This document shows positions 1 to 14,698 of a stretch of DNA of 64,000 nucleotides, one piece after another (position 1 is the stretch's first letter; the number at the start of each line of letters is the position of its first letter). The position numbers and the translations under genes were made by a program. The stretch is from the NCBI RefSeq assembly GCF_051401765.1, contig NC_135071.1, positions 9,340,961 to 9,404,960 on the forward strand, given 5' to 3'. This DNA is from Calliopsis andreniformis (lineage: Eukaryota; Arthropoda; Insecta; Hymenoptera; Andrenidae). Under the pieces are notes generated by a model. It had not been told where the DNA came from and made no database searches. It was given only the letters and a program-made list of their open reading frames with translations.

Positions 1-721
1 TGAAGAAGAGTTTAAAAATATTAAACAGTCGAGTTGTATACAATTCATTAAAATAATTCAACTCATGCAAAATACAAAATAAAAGAACATATAATATGGA
101 AAAAATATTACTTAATGCGTCAACGAATGTTTGTTACCACAGAGAAACAATTCAATATACTGCAAAACGGGCGCAAACTGGCATCGATCGTTAAGACCAC
201 ATGGTTGGCTTTCCGCTGCGAACAAAAGGGACACAACTATCTCCGAAATAGTCGCTGCAGAAGTCACGCGTTATTATTTGCAATCAAACGATAGAAAAGG
301 GATACAAATATCCGCGAAAGGGCAGAGCCAGAGGGAGTTAGGGCGAAAGAGAAATCAAATGAAAGGGCAAAAACAAAAGAGGGAGAAAGAGGGCAATGAA
401 AAAAGGGGGAACGTTTCTTCGTCACCCGTAGAATTCAATCACGCCGTGTTTACAGCTCAGTACACTTAATCCTCTTTATTGGATTCAAAGTGTTTGCCGG
501 TACACCGTATCTCAGAATTTGATCAATTTTATGGCCAAAGGATTTAGATGATACTCGTGGCCCGCCCGACCATCTTGTGCACTTCATTCCGATGAAATTA
601 TGCAGTCGTGGAGAAGACATTAGCTATAACCCTTGCTCGTTAATCTACTACTGCTTTCCAGTCGATCTGGCATCTCGTTCCATAAAAATCTCGAGAACTC
701 CTGCCCTCTCTCCTTTTACTC
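1..721. other. Non-coding, no supported gene
   Basis: A purine-rich stretch (about 290-400) gives an open frame of 112 codons with low-complexity K/R/E/Q composition. I see no family motif and no splice context, so I do not call it coding. Confidence 0.5.
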
Positions 722-1134
722 GCAAGGAATGTCACTTTAGTGCCATCTTCCAATTTTAATGAAACTTCGTATACATTAGAACATCAAAAAATATTAGACA
801 AATATTTTTTTAGCTGCTGATATTCATGTCTAGGGGGTAAAAACCACCCCCAAAGATGGGGTGAAAAATACATTTTCGCAAATATCTCGAAAACTAATAC
901 AGGTAGAAGAAATGGTAAATGTGCAAATGCAATAGTTTTTTATAAGCAAGATGACGTAAACGAAAGAGATATTTACGAAAATGTATTTTCCATCCCTATT
1001 TTGAGAGTAGTTTTTACCCCCTGAACATGAATGCCAATAGCTAAAAAAATACATTTATAACATTTTTCGATGCTCTATTCGCATATGAAGTGTCATCAAG
1101 ATCGGGAAATAACGCTAAAGTAACGTCCCTTGTT
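722..1134. mobile_element. Palindromic miniature transposon with about 190-bp inverted arms
   Basis: The left arm (722-890) and the reverse complement of the right arm (960-1134) align over nearly their whole length. Shared landmarks are TCACTTTAG / CTAAAGTAA at the tips, TTTTTTTAGCT, GGGGGTAAAAAC and GAAAATACATTTTCG. No coding capacity. It has the form of a foldback-type MITE; the superfamily cannot be told without a repeat library. Confidence 0.75.
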
Positions 1135-4100
1135 AATTTCATTTCAACCTACAGACTTTTAAGAGATACACTAGCTACTTAAGTAGGTATTTCAAATAAT
1201 ATTTCTGGGTGAAATGTGCTATTTTTTGGTGAGAATTCTATATGGGACTAAATTTATTTTTTTATAATGTATCTCACATATGATAATAATAATAATAATT
1301 CATACATGAATCGAAGAGGTAACACTTTTGCCAACAACGACAGTTGTTTGAGCAAAACGAATTTGAGTATTGTACTATCAGTATTGATACTTGTAGTATA
1401 AAAAGCTGAAGTAATTTTTCATTTTGTGACATATCTATAATCTGCAGTTACAAATTAACAGTAGTTACTAGTGCAACAAGTTCGAAATACATGGGTACTC
1501 ATTTTTCAGATCTGTTCAGTTTAATTCCTGAACTAGGTTGATGAAAAAATGACGGGGAATTTGTTGGAACTTGTAGAATTCTACACCTTCAGCTTCATTT
1601 ATTTTAACCAATTCCCTTTGCAATATTTCAAAATGCACAAGATAAAAATAAATTAGAAGCTGGATCTCTCTAATTAAAGGAGACATTTTTATTTTGAAAC
1701 AAACTAATAAATAGATTACATTTGTCTGTTTCAAATTTGCATTTCATGTATAATATTACTCAGTAGCATTATAGCAAAGTATATTATATTTTTCTGTGTT
1801 TGTGCTACTTATGCAAATGTTATTTATTATAAGATATTTCCTAGTAAGATAGAGTTTCGTTTTGGGTGGTTTATTTTATTACGCTGCTGTGCATATTGTA
1901 AAAACACAGAATGAACGAAATAAAATGTTACCAGCTGTTTTCTCTGAAACTACTGCAGATATCGATTTCAATTTTTTTTTAATTAAATTGAGAGAGGACG
2001 CTAATCGTTTGATGTGGACTGAACTTTTATGAGTTGCCCAAAAATTCTGCATGGTTTAGATTTTTTAATTCTATATCTACTTGCTTCGATGAATCGTATT
2101 TCGAATTTTTTATATCCCGTCCAATAATATTTTTTATATCCCGTCTAGTACTTGGCTTTATTTAATAATTTATTGAGTAAAAGAAGACTATTAATATAAC
2201 GTCTGTATTTCATTTTGATCCAACCACGTGCAACGATACCCGAATGAGTAATAAATTTAAGGGCGACAGGCAAGACGTTTTCTCACACAGAAATTTTGCA
2301 AGACACTGGAGCCCCAAGACAGGTAAAACGTTAATGTCCGAAGACCAACTTTTTACACAAATGCAATTTACTTTTAAAGGAAGTTATAAATTCGGGATAC
2401 AAAGTTCACTTGTTGAATTAAGAAAAGAACTGCCACAGGATAACGGTCTTATTCCTTTCTCTTATATTTCTGATATATCTCGAGATAATGTCACCCTAAA
2501 AATGTATAGTTCTAATTTTTTATAGAAACCATACGATCACAAGCGAAAACAGCATGCAGTATCCCACAGAAATAAGTTACGATGAGGAAAATTGTATACA
2601 AAGTGTACAACTCCCTAAACAATTAAGTTAATTAAACTGTGACAGAATTTATTTCGAATTTATGATCAATTCAGTGCAAATACAATACTTCTGTCTTCTT
2701 AACTGTGTCATTGTCCGTGTCTCGTACAGAGCAAGTAATTAATTCAGACGTTGATTATAAGGAGTCATTTATTCTGGCTGCGTAATAAATGCGTTCGGTC
2801 AAACACTGATCCTGAACAAACAAATTGGTTTCCCGACCCCTCTTGATAAGCCCATTGGGGCCAAGTAATTTTCAATCATAACGAGGGAAATTCTACTCGG
2901 CACTATTTTTCGAGGACGCGTAAGAATGTCATTTACCATCGCGACGCGTCGCTACAAAACCGCTTTATCATCATGTCCTGTAATCGCGACGACTTTTTTT
3001 TTTTTCCATATAGGATTACGGATTTAATCCCGTCACCAGTGTTAGCAATTTAACAGTTTGATACGTTCACGAGGAGCTATCGTATTTCCGAGTTTAATGG
3101 ATTCAGCTTCAGACAATAATACGTAACATTCAATAACGCGCGCCAACTTTTCGATTCAATATTTAAAGTAAATTTAAATAATGGCACGTGACTCGAGAAA
3201 AACAATCTACTGCTCCAATACGAATACGTCGCAAGAGAGAAGAGAGATTAACGGAATTAGTACATCTGAATGAGAGATGGCTACCTGTCAATTTTTGTTG
3301 ATTAGTAATCGAGTTTGACCCACCGCGCGCTTTGAGGAAAAAGTTATAAAAATACATTTACGATGTTGTTTTTCTATTATAGTATCCGATAAATCAATTA
3401 TAGTACCATATAAAAACACAGCACAACTGAAAGTTCTCAATAAAAATGATCTCGAATCGATTTTGAAATATATTGCGACTAGCAAAACTAGCTTCGAACG
3501 TGAAAAATACAAATTTCTTTTCCCGATATTTCAACGTTACGCTCCCTCCGCCTGGTCGCTTTTTATTTTACCAAACTGAAGAGAACTACGTGACGCAGCA
3601 ATATTTGCGAAATTAGAACTTTATTGCACAGACGGTAACACATGTCAAATTTCGCACAACAGATCAAACTTGATTACGCTGAATAAAGAAAATAAAGTTT
3701 CGAACAAACACGTGACCGAACCAAGCCGTGTTGTACGATATTCGAAGTTGTATGATAACGAATAACAAAATTGCCGACAGCCTAACATAAAAATCTGCAC
3801 ACTCAATAGTCTCTGAAATATCAAGCAAAAAAAGCAACATGGCTTGGCACTGATAAGAATGATACGTGTCAACAATTATGAAAGTGGCTCAAAATGGTAC
3901 TTTTTTTAAATATATTTTTTTACTGTATTGTATACAATATGTAGGCACTTGTATAATGTTTTCTGTAAGTATAAAGTTTAATAAGTAACTCAACAAATTT
4001 ATAATCAAAAGATAATAAACTTGACTTGAAAAATATGTCTGAGCAAAGTCTTTTCATTAAACATATTTTGTCAAAATAAGCAGAAATTTAACTTTGTTTT

Positions 4101-5239
4101 AAGACACATGTGTCAATATCATCAAGTAGTTCTATTTTCAATTTCTGTTTAAAAATGATTTCAATTATAATGTACGTAAACGTAACAAAAACTTGAATCA
4201 CAAATTTAATTTTTCTAATTTTTTAAATTATCATTTGCTCACGTTCATAATTGCTGAAGCGCGCACGATGCTCGTTATACTTTTTCGCATAATACCTAAT
4301 ATCAAAGCAACGTTCCTATGTGTTCCTTATTTATAACAGAAATAATTAGCTACGTTGATTTTATTACTCCTACAAAAGGGAATGAAAATTTTTTATTCTG
4401 AGGCCACTAAGTCCTCTGGATTATCACAAGTTGTTTGCAGAGCAAAGAAAATTGAAATATAATATTTAACACTCGCAGAGGAAGAGTTAAGAAAACGAAT
4501 TTCTGAACAGCTTTTTGCTTCAGTCTTATCCCAAGTATTTATTAACTAACTTCTACCATTCTGCTCACTTTCAGATTTTCAAGTAAAAGATATCCAAATG
4601 AAAGTAAACTACTCGCGAACAAAAACCGGAATTAGTGAATCTTAAAAATACACTTGCGAAGAAGATGTGCCAGATGCAGAAACAAAAGATACAATCGACA
4701 TGTTTCGTTATGTTGACATGTATCGTTAATTAATACATGATATGCTAATATATTTTTAAAATTCATATGTACGGAATTCTAAGAAATATAAATTTGAAAT
4801 GAAAAATGTGTCTCACGAATTTATTTGCAAAGAATTATTATGTTCTCAAGAAATGTTAATGAAAATGACAATAATATTTGTAACATATGTAAACGAAGAT
4901 ACAGACAAATTTTACATTCACCGCGTTAGTCAGACTGCAGTAGCGTAACAGGTAATAATACCTACCAATTACTTTAGATCATCAAGGGAATAATTTTTCA
5001 AACGTCAAATTCGAAGCACACGTACATGAAGATGAAATGTGTAAATGCTGACGCTCTATTCATCTCTATTCATCTAATCATCAAATGTTATACAACAAAT
5101 TACACCCGTATCTATAAATATTAATTCCCATTTACACTCGACAGGACCTCATAAATACTGATAAACATTTCTCCGAACTTCACGAACTACTTTTTAAAAG
5201 CATTGCGCTACCCCCTTTTATGGGGTTAACGAGAGCATA
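1135..5239. other. Non-coding AT-rich DNA
   Basis: No open frame with recognisable protein features. The longest (2244-2525, 93 codons) shows no known domain and no good splice context. Small GC-richer spots occur near 2,880-2,960. Confidence 0.5.
1282..1299. repeat. (TAA)n microsatellite
   Basis: Short run of AAT/TAA units. Confidence 0.8.
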
Positions 5240-5840
5240 ATAAACGCATGTTTCCTCCGCAGTTGACATCCATCAATAACAACAAGAATTTTACAAAGAC
5301 CTGCTCCAAAGGATACTCTAAGTCCAGATCGACGCAACGCTTGTAACCCGTGTTAACAGCGATCAACACACCGCGATCCTCTCGCACAGGTCGCAAAACA
5401 AACGTTTCTACTCACCGACTAACTCCGGTCGCACGCCAACTAACAAAGTAGTCACTACCAGAAGGGGTACCTGCGGTTTACGCGTGCACATACCACGTTT
5501 TTCACTCATGACTCACTGCACAAAACGTGCTACGAACGTAGCGCTTGCCGCGTCAAGACTGAAGTTCCGAGTTCGTGGGATTCTCAGTATATCGTAAGCG
5601 CACGAGGATCCCCCTCCCCTGCCGGTTCACCCCAACTCGGGATGGGGTTGCTCTACGATACGGAGCGCCTCGCTCGCCCCCACTAAACCTATTTCACCCC
5701 CTCCAGCCAATATACCAGAAGAGGTTGCTGTCAATCGAGTCGCGTCCTAGCCATACCCATCATCCCCGCGAACCGCGTGTCTTTAATTGTCCCCTGACGT
5801 TGGCTGGCAGTTTATCTGAAAGCTGGATAGAGGTTTAATC
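5240..5840 (-). promoter_or_regulatory. GC-rich island, possible promoter/5' exon of a minus-strand gene
   Basis: GC content rises well above the flanks between about 5,330 and 5,830. On the minus strand a good donor (GTCGGTGAGTAG) lies at about 5,410-5,422 next to the GC-rich core. This arrangement fits a non-coding first exon transcribed leftward, but no downstream exon was identified. An 87-codon open frame on the plus strand (5575-5838) is proline-rich and featureless. Confidence 0.3.
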
Positions 5841-5913
5841 CTAATGACGAATACACACGTGACTGAATTATTGGACGAGTGTAAAATTGCTTAAACGTGC
5901 TTCTTTTATAGTA

Positions 5914-6858
5914 TAGGGTGTTTATTGGTGCGTGAAGGAAGTAAAAGTTGAAGTAAAATTCAGAGACATGTGAAAGCACAACTGCTGGTTACAGTGGAAC
6001 CTCGTTTATTTGGAATTCTTGTACTATCTAGATGACTTGAGGTCTAACCTCTTTTATACGACTTTTAGATGAGCCTTTAGATGATTGTTATCTGGATTGG
6101 GGTTGAGCGGAGTCTCAGTTATCCGAACGCGTATTCTGAGTCTTGTATAAGTCACTGATGTGTGCAATCGGCCTGTGTACATATCGACAGTCTGACAAAA
6201 AAATGATGGGGATACCAGCGGATCTCCGTTTATCGAACATCGAAACCTCGATTATCCGAACTAATAAGGAAATATGGTGGAGTAGCTGGTGGACGTCTAT
6301 TAACCAAACAACTCGACTATCCTAACTACCTTGTCCCTTCATCGGTTCAAATGAACGAGGGTTCACTATATTTATTAAATAGTAGATATTTGTTACTTGT
6401 AATAATATAAATTTTCAAAATGGTTGGTTTTGTTCAAGAAACAAAATTCAAATTTTTTTTGAATGACTTAAAAATTTTGTTTAGAAGAAGTCGTTTTACT
6501 AATTTTGAAGTGCTAATTACTGCTTCTTGCAACTTTACCTTTGTTTTTGGATTGTTCTTGTACACTTTGTCTTTTAAGTAACCTCAAAGAAAAGTCACTG
6601 GGATTTAAGTAAGTTGGGTAAATATAGTGGTCATTCTAATCTATTTACAGATTTAGAATAACCTAATCAGATTACTCTCTGCCCGTAATGTGGATGCTGA
6701 CGTCAACAATTGCAACATAATTGTTATTCCCCAAAACTATGCACTAATAAACAGTTACAACGCATACAAACTTAATAGAAGAAACTCCATGGATCTACGT
6801 TACTTCGTTATGTATAGATATAACATTTTTAACTATTTCATATTTCAATATCACCCTG
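5914..6858. mobile_element. CAGGGTG-ended DNA transposon remnant carrying a nested element
   Basis: Left tip TA-TAGGGTGTTTATTGG and right tip (reverse complement CAGGGTGATATTG) are flanked by TA. The right 110 bp match the right end of the element at 52,823-53,319 (shared AAACTTAATA, GTTACTTCGTTATGTA-like blocks, about 70% by eye). The left half is interrupted by a pogo/Tigger-like element at 5,992-6,368. No transposase was found. Confidence 0.55.
5992..6368. mobile_element. pogo/Tigger-like MITE
   Basis: 377 bp with inverted ends CAGTGGAACCTCGTTTATTT and (reverse complement of the right end) TAGTGAACCCTCGTTCATTT, flanked by TA on both sides. Internal copies of ATTATCCGAAC/TTATCGAAC are typical of pogo/Tigger terminal regions. 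No coding capacity. Confidence 0.75.
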
Positions 6859-9800
6859 TAGAATATAGGGAAAGGCTGCTGAATTTAGACCACTAAAACA
6901 CTTTTTACTACAGGCTGGTAATAAAAGTATGTCGAATATTTAAGAAATAGCCGGAAAAAATGTTGCTACGTATGCCTTCAAGATAATACAATAATTGATT
7001 TTCTCCAAAATATAATATAAAAAGTTAGACAAGTAGTTTTTTATAATTATGACATCAGTCCACTCAAAGCAATGGATTTCCTAGGATGGAACTATGGTTT
7101 CGTACATTAAATCACTGGATTAAAGTGTAAAAATGATTAAGCTTTCTTAACAACAAGTTTACAAAATACAGTACATAAATGTCAGCATACCTAATTTACA
7201 AAATCTCGTAGTAAAAGTCAATAATTTAAGCAATAATATTTTTTTAATTCCATATCTACTCCTACACATAGTGTATGAACCCAAGTGCCACCTTTTGTGT
7301 ACTTTATTATATTTCCTTCCTTGATTTCTTCACATACGGTACAAAATCACTCAGAATGTTTTCTTTTGCTTTTCAAGATGATATTGCTTTTATAACATTC
7401 TACCATTGTAACATATACCAATCAAATACTTTAAAATATTTGATCTAATCTTAATTTTAGGCAAAAATTTCAAAATGAATGCAGTAAATTGTACCTTAAT
7501 AGATATACTGTCTACATAAATAGTTGAAGTCATGCTACTTACTTTAGACAAACCAGAAAGTTCACAGTCGAATGCTAAAATATTAGATTATAAGTTGTTA
7601 AAGCAGACTGCCTTTGTTTACTTAAATTTGAACTGGCGCTGTATGATAGTGATTATTGCATTAATTAACTTAGTACGTAAGCAACACATATGTACTGCTT
7701 ATTATACAGCGCATATTGTTTACACATTACAAGATACACTGGTGATCGAACCTAGGCGCTGCGCAAGTCCAGATTCGGCAACCTTCCTTTACCAAAACTT
7801 TACAGTTTTTCATTATATTATTAATAATGATGATTTATTATGTTATGAAATAGAGCAAATAAGTCTTAATACATTTTGCTGTATCTCTTATGGTTTAATT
7901 TTATAAAGCTTTAAAAATCCATGATCCATTTCCTACAAATGTCTTGGATTTTATAAATTTTATGTGTGTTGCACGGTAAAAGGTACAATAAAATGTATTA
8001 AGACACTTTACTCTATTTTTGCCCTTCAATATATCTATAAAATTACAAAATCCGCCGATTGTTAGTTTAGCATACATAGATACGTTTTTAAGATATTATT
8101 CTAAAACGAAAGCAGCTCGGTCACTATGTTATTAGAACATTCAATTTGAATTCCCTGCCCAGTCTATCAGTTGCCCATGAATGTGAATATTTCAAGCGAA
8201 GTATTACAGTTTAATAAAGGAAACTAATAGTGTCTATCCTGCGGATGAAATAGGTAATAAAAAAGGACCGTAACAAGAATATTCCTAAAAAAGTGGTTTT
8301 CGAAAAAAAACTTTTTTATTCACAATAGGATTTTGTACCGCAAAACTCCATCAATAGAAAAATTGTTAAATCAAAGCTGTATACAGTTGCATTTATAGAT
8401 TGAAAATAGTTCAGATAGAAAACCATGCATAGGTCAAAGTTCAATCCAGAGAAAATTGAAAAAAACATTGTGAAAACTAAAGCTGAAGTCATTGAAAGTC
8501 TAATCTGTTCCTCGCATCAAAACGAAGAAATTAAGATAGATTGCGGAAGTTTGATTGGAAGCATGCCAAAATTGCATTAATTAATTAACTTGTTTTATAA
8601 AAAATTACGTGCAAGGTACACGACGGTCTTTCTTACATTTTCTCAATTGCTATCTTTACAAACAGTTCATTACTTCCTACAAATGATGAAATATTAGTTC
8701 GTTAGGTAATTTATTTTGTACTTTGACTTTCCATAAGATTAATGTTCTGTTTCCTAACGACAATGTTATTTTGATTTTATTTTTTACACAATTTCCCCTA
8801 CTCACATCTACTTCATCGCGTCACAATTTCTTCGCTAGCATACTCTACTTTTATAATTTGCTATTTTTTCTAAAAAGTACTTACGTAAAAACAGGAACTT
8901 TAGCCTATGGTCTAGATAGAAGCTGAAGTTTGATCTATGTACAATGATTAGATAGAAAGCATGCTTCTTTTCACCTCATTACTTAATATTTTATCCCTCT
9001 TTGATCTAGCTGACCAATGATAGGGTAAATCTTGGCAGAATGCCCATTCAGTATATTGCTGTAACTAACCACGCGTGCTGAGATTTACTTTCAGATTATT
9101 CTTTAGAACACACGGCTGCGTTGGCACCTATGTTACGATTAATGAATCAGCGCTGTGTCATGTTCTGCAATCGTTATTTCATTTCGTGTTTAACCCGACG
9201 CTACAAAGCTGTGAACTTTTAACACATAAGAACTAGGATGGAATGCAACAAATCTGAATCTCCAAATATCGTTAATCCTTTGCAGTGCTTTGAATATTTC
9301 TCGTTACTTTTATCCTATGTATTTTTCCAGATTTGCACAGTGACTATTTCGATAGAACGCAAAAAACAATAAATACAACAGGACATACGAGCAGCATAAA
9401 TAATTTTTTATGTTTTTTTACAAATGAACAATTATTTGACACATCCAATAAGTTCAACAATTTTTATTACATCTGCCTCAACAAGTATAACTGAAATACG
9501 ATATTTGTCGTTAATATCTATACAAATATTGTAATAATTGTTATTCAAAGTCATCACTGAAATTAAAACTATTTCAGTCGAAAAATGTTTTGTTTCTCAT
9601 TATCAGGAAGCTAGCAATCAGATTGCATGGAATGAAAAGATATGGTATTAGAAGATAAAAGCTGCAACAATCTCTTGTTTCGAGCATTAATAGCAGGTTT
9701 CATCTCTACATGTTGCTCATATCAATGAAGCGATTGTTGTGAATTGTCATGCGTCATACGCAAATGTGGTTAACCACGCACGTTACTGGCTTAACTGGCG

Positions 9801-12800
9801 AGTAGTTCAAGTCAAGGTAGATGCAAATTTGACTCTTTGATAGTGGCGAAGAAGACTTTACTTTCACGTGTAAAAACGACTGTTTTAGTTTACTGAAACG
9901 AATACATATTAATGGGAACAAAAAACTTACAAAAAGAATAAGTAGTGACTCTAAGCCTGCAGATAACTAGAATTCAAATAATTAAGCAATATACAATTAT
10001 TATGGACGTAATACAAATTGGCAGTTAATTTTGATGAAACTCAGTGACTTTCTAAAATCATCTTGCATGATGGAAACTAAAGTTTCGATCACATTTAAGA
10101 ATTTGAAAATAAGAAATTTTGAATTATCAACAGTACAAATCTATGGACCTAGAATAGCATGGAACATATTGACATATTTTCTTTAGATTATAATACACAA
10201 ATTGAATCAACAATTGAATAATGACAAATGGATTCATTTACCAATGATGCAATTCGTAAACGAGCAAGTCTGAAACTGTTTGGAAAGCACCTGATCGTAT
10301 TGGCACGCTTTGAACACTCTCGAAGGCATCTTTGTGCTCAGAATTTCGTTAAAGATTTATCGCGGAAAATTGGACTACGACAAAATAATTGCTCGATCAG
10401 AGAAGCGATCGAGATTCGAGATAGAGGGACCAAACTATGAGGCCACGCGATATAGATCGTCCAGATTATTGCGTGCCACTCTTGGCCACCATACCTAAGC
10501 ACGAGAGCTCACGAAACTACAGCCAATCTAACGACTTCGACATTTCAACCACGCTGCTTATTTTTTTTCCTGATTTTTCTTAAAATCTACAATTTTTCGA
10601 TGTGGTTACGGGACATAAGTTTAAACTTTTATTTAAATTCTTCTTAATCGACAATCTATATTTTTAACTCAACGATTGCATTAAACTAACATTAAAGCTT
10701 CAAAACTCTCCAGCTAATTCTATACATAACTTCCAATTTTGTTATTATCTTTATTTAGTGATAAGTGTCATATTAGAAATATTCATTATTTAACTTTAGA
10801 GGAAGAAAATATAAGGCGTATTCAAAAATATATCTTTAGCACAGAAAAGTATACGCAATTTTCATTATTTTTTTACTAAAAGAAGCTTCAATTTTTATTT
10901 ATCGAGTTATTTTAACACTATCTACCATAAAAATTATATTGCAATTTAATTATGTGAATTGTTACATGTTATTTCAACTCCGAGAGTAAAGAAATTCATA
11001 AACCATCCTTATTAAAAGAAATCCAAAGAACTCAATCCTGTTTCACTTGAAATGTAATTACTGTAACCAGTGTCAAGTGCTGCAATAAATATCTCTTTCC
11101 TGAGTTAAAGTCATTTGGTTCATGGAAAATGAATATCAGCATAATATCTTTCAAACTTACCATGTCAATTGACGATTAGAGTTCTTTCGGGTCATAACGT
11201 CTCTATTGTTTCTGATTGTATAATCACGCGATGAGTAAGAGAATGTAAAACAAGACAACTATATTCGACATTAAATTATGCTATAGTTGTACTAACCCAG
11301 TTACATCATTACGTACTTTTCAATTTATTGCAAAATAGTTATAATTATTTATTTGGGTACTAATTTTGGAATTCATGGAAACCCCGAAGATTTACTCTTG
11401 GAAAATATGTAACAGATTAAGCATAAGTCGTTGAAATTTTGCCAAAAAACCGATACCATATTATTTATACATTCAGAAAAAAATACCAATATTTTAAAAC
11501 GATCTTTTAATGAGTTATCTGCAGGAAAGTCTAAAATTAACCGATTTTTTCACCTAAATGAGTTAACAGCTTCTGATTTATTCCTTAACCTTATGTTAAG
11601 AAACGTTATTATTCATTCCAAGTCTGAAATGTCGTACTAAAAATATTTTTCATGTTAAATTTGATAAACGTATTTATTTAGCGCTTGAAATAAATCCCAT
11701 AGATAACAAAAATAATTATCTTGTATATTGAATTATGTATTGGAAATTAAACGTAAGTAAGTTACATAATACAAAGTATCTGATATTATAAATAATGTTT
11801 ACTAAAAATATTTGCTACCAATTATGTATTTCAAAGATCCACTTTTATTATTCCGAGAATTCAAAAAGCAAAATCATTCCAAACAATCTGTTCCTCGCCA
11901 TCCTGCCACTAGGAAACGCCAGACAGACTAATTATCATGGCGGTGTGAGTGTTATCGGAACAATGAGAAGTAAAAACGGTTGAATAATCATTCGACATCA
12001 ATTGGAAACGATTCCTTCACGAGTTTCATTCTGCTTTTAGTTAGTCGTCGGACAAGCCAGACAAATAGCTCTTCACCATTCTCCTCTAAGAGGACATGAA
12101 AATGCGACGTGTGAGTAGTGTAAGTAAGAATAAGTGAAGCCAGTCAAGCTTGGTACTGGCCGCATTTGCTCAAATCCTTCTGCAGAACACGACAAAGAAA
12201 TGTCACCTAGCCGTACGTGCGATTTAGCTACGTATGTGGTACTTGTTTCTCGCCCAACATTATATGTTACTCGAGTCTTATTACTCGATAACACTGCGAA
12301 ATACTACCAACGTCGAATAATCGAATCGATAACGATCGCTCTAGGGATTGTTCGAAAGCTATGAAATTACAGTTCCGTAAGTCTGTTACGACTGCTCAGA
12401 ATATGGCACTATTTCTACGTCTCCTATGTTCTGCTGCACGTACACATGTACATATTTTACTTTGCCCTTTAAAATACCAAAATTGACTCATTGTTTTCGT
12501 TTCGTGCTTATACGGCTCGTTATTAATCAGGGAAATATGGAATATGAGATATTGGACAATGAACTGTGAAAAGTTCCGTGAGGAAGGTACGAGTTAATTA
12601 ATTCATAAAAACTGTGAAACGTGAGAGGGATTCGCAAACTAAATATTGAATCGTTTCGATTTTATATTTTTCCAGAATAAATATAGATGTTTTTATTCAG
12701 TGAGAAGTATTTGGCGGAATTCGATAAACGAATGATGAATATTTAATGCATGCTGCTTACGCGAAAAGAAGTTAAAATTTATAAGTTGATGTAGAAAATT

Positions 12801-14698
12801 TTTAAATTAATCCATTTTTAACTTTGATATAATCACTTTTAATACGTTAAAAATATAATTAAAATTCTATCAAGAAAGAATTAAAAAATAAGGAGATTAA
12901 TTATTATAACTATTCATCATAATTTCAACTTTATTATATAAAAGGAGGTTTTCTTAACATGATAGAAAACGTTTCTAATGAGATCTATGTGTATTGAAAA
13001 TTACCTTAAAGCTGTTTTGGCTACCGTATTAGAGTAACTACTTAAATTATAGGTTCGTCATACCCTGCTATTCTTGCCACTACTTGACTGGAAGAACATG
13101 ATACGGCAAAATTCATGCTATACATTCCATTTATTTATTTTGCAATACGCTAATAATAATGGTAATACCACTGGCATGAACAATAGTAGGATTAATTGAA
13201 ATGAAGAATGAATTCTGCTTTGAAACTGAAGAAAAATTTTTTAAATATCTGCAATTCATTACTGTATGGCTTAAAATATCCGCCTATTGTTACTCATAAC
13301 AGGTAACAATTATATCAGAATTACATTATATTTAAAAAAAATAGAAATTTAATAAACGACGTAAAATGCCGAAGTATCCAAACATAAGAGTGTTTACATT
13401 TCTATGATCGACGAGGAAATGCATAAGACACGTAGGTAAATACGTAAGCAGACGTATATTTTCCGCTGCATGTTCCAATACTTTCTCTCGTCCTATGAAA
13501 TTGATGTGCCCTCCCTCCTTTATTCTTCAAAGGCTCCGATCAACTATGGAAATTTCTAACTGCTACTCGATGCTAGCTAGAGCAGATATCTGTGAGATTC
13601 AGAAGCATGGATTTTATTGGATCTCCGTCTACCTACTTTTATTGGCTCTGTATGAAGCGATCAGTGACATCACTTTTGACGATATTTATATATCTATAAG
13701 AATAGTTACAAGTAGCTGTGCGAACAAGTGTCTACGCGATCGATCAAATGTATACCAAAATTAATTCTATGCAAATGAAAATTGAGTGCAAACGCGCCGC
13801 GGTTAATTTACGCAACTGTGTTCCAAATTCAATTGAATTCCTGCTGGACGATACTGATATCATCCTGAACATTCGTCAAATTTTCATCTGCTTGTTTGTC
13901 CTTTTCCACATATTGTATTCAATATATGTATGTTTTATGAGTGTATTCCAAATTTTGTTCGATCAGGATGAATCCATACACCTTTTCTGGGTGGAGGAGG
14001 AGGGCAAAACATGTAAACTCCATGCAATTTTTAACTTTCTTTTGCACCATTTGAAATTTGCTTCTTATTTGATTTATATTTTAATATGCCTATTTGATAA
14101 ATTTTTCAAATCGTAACATAATATTTTTAAATGTTATTAGTCTTTAAGACGATCCCCTCTAGATCCGTCACAGTATTTGACTGATTTATATTTAATTGAA
14201 CAACAAATGGTTTTATTCGTAGATTTTTAATTATTCGATTTGAGATCCAGAAATACACCGTTAAGATTCAGAAATTTTTTCTCTGATTAAATTAAGCTTT
14301 AGATATCTATCTATTCATGGCGAATTTCAAGCAAGCCATTACGATGATTTTATAGAAAAGAACTTTGAAAGGAAATTTTTTCTTTCTTTATTCTACTATT
14401 AGCGCCATTTTCCCACGAACCATTACCAACGTATTACATCAAGTTATTCATCGCGTACTTGACGAATCAAAAGTCCATTTTAGTACGTGTAATTAAACTA
14501 AGAGGACTATAAAAATATTTAAATTGACTTTCTTTCTTTCGAAATTAAATATTTAATTATATGGGAAAATGTGCTTCAATATACACGTATACACCAATTT
14601 ACAACCTGCCAATTTTATTAGAGACATTAAAACAAGAAAAGAAACAACAGTAGACACAAATCTTACTCCAAATTAATTTTGTCATTGAATTATCGAAA
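6859..14698. other. Non-coding AT-rich DNA
   Basis: No supported gene. Open frames at 7532-7906, 10228-10498, 11431-11640 and 13495-14116 lack domains, codon structure and splice context. About 11,880-12,420 is GC-richer and could be regulatory. A short segment near 8,280-8,330 resembles part of the repeat at 18,095-18,200. Confidence 0.45.

Noticed and set aside
131..469. 112-codon open frame rich in K, R, E and Q
   Set aside because: Composition reflects a purine-rich tract; no domain, no splice or promoter context.
2244..2525. 93-codon open frame
   Set aside because: No recognisable motif and no supporting exon structure; chance length in this amount of sequence.
13495..14116. Two overlapping open frames of 89 and 132 codons
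   Set aside because: Hydrophobic, AT-driven composition, overlapping in different frames, no family features.
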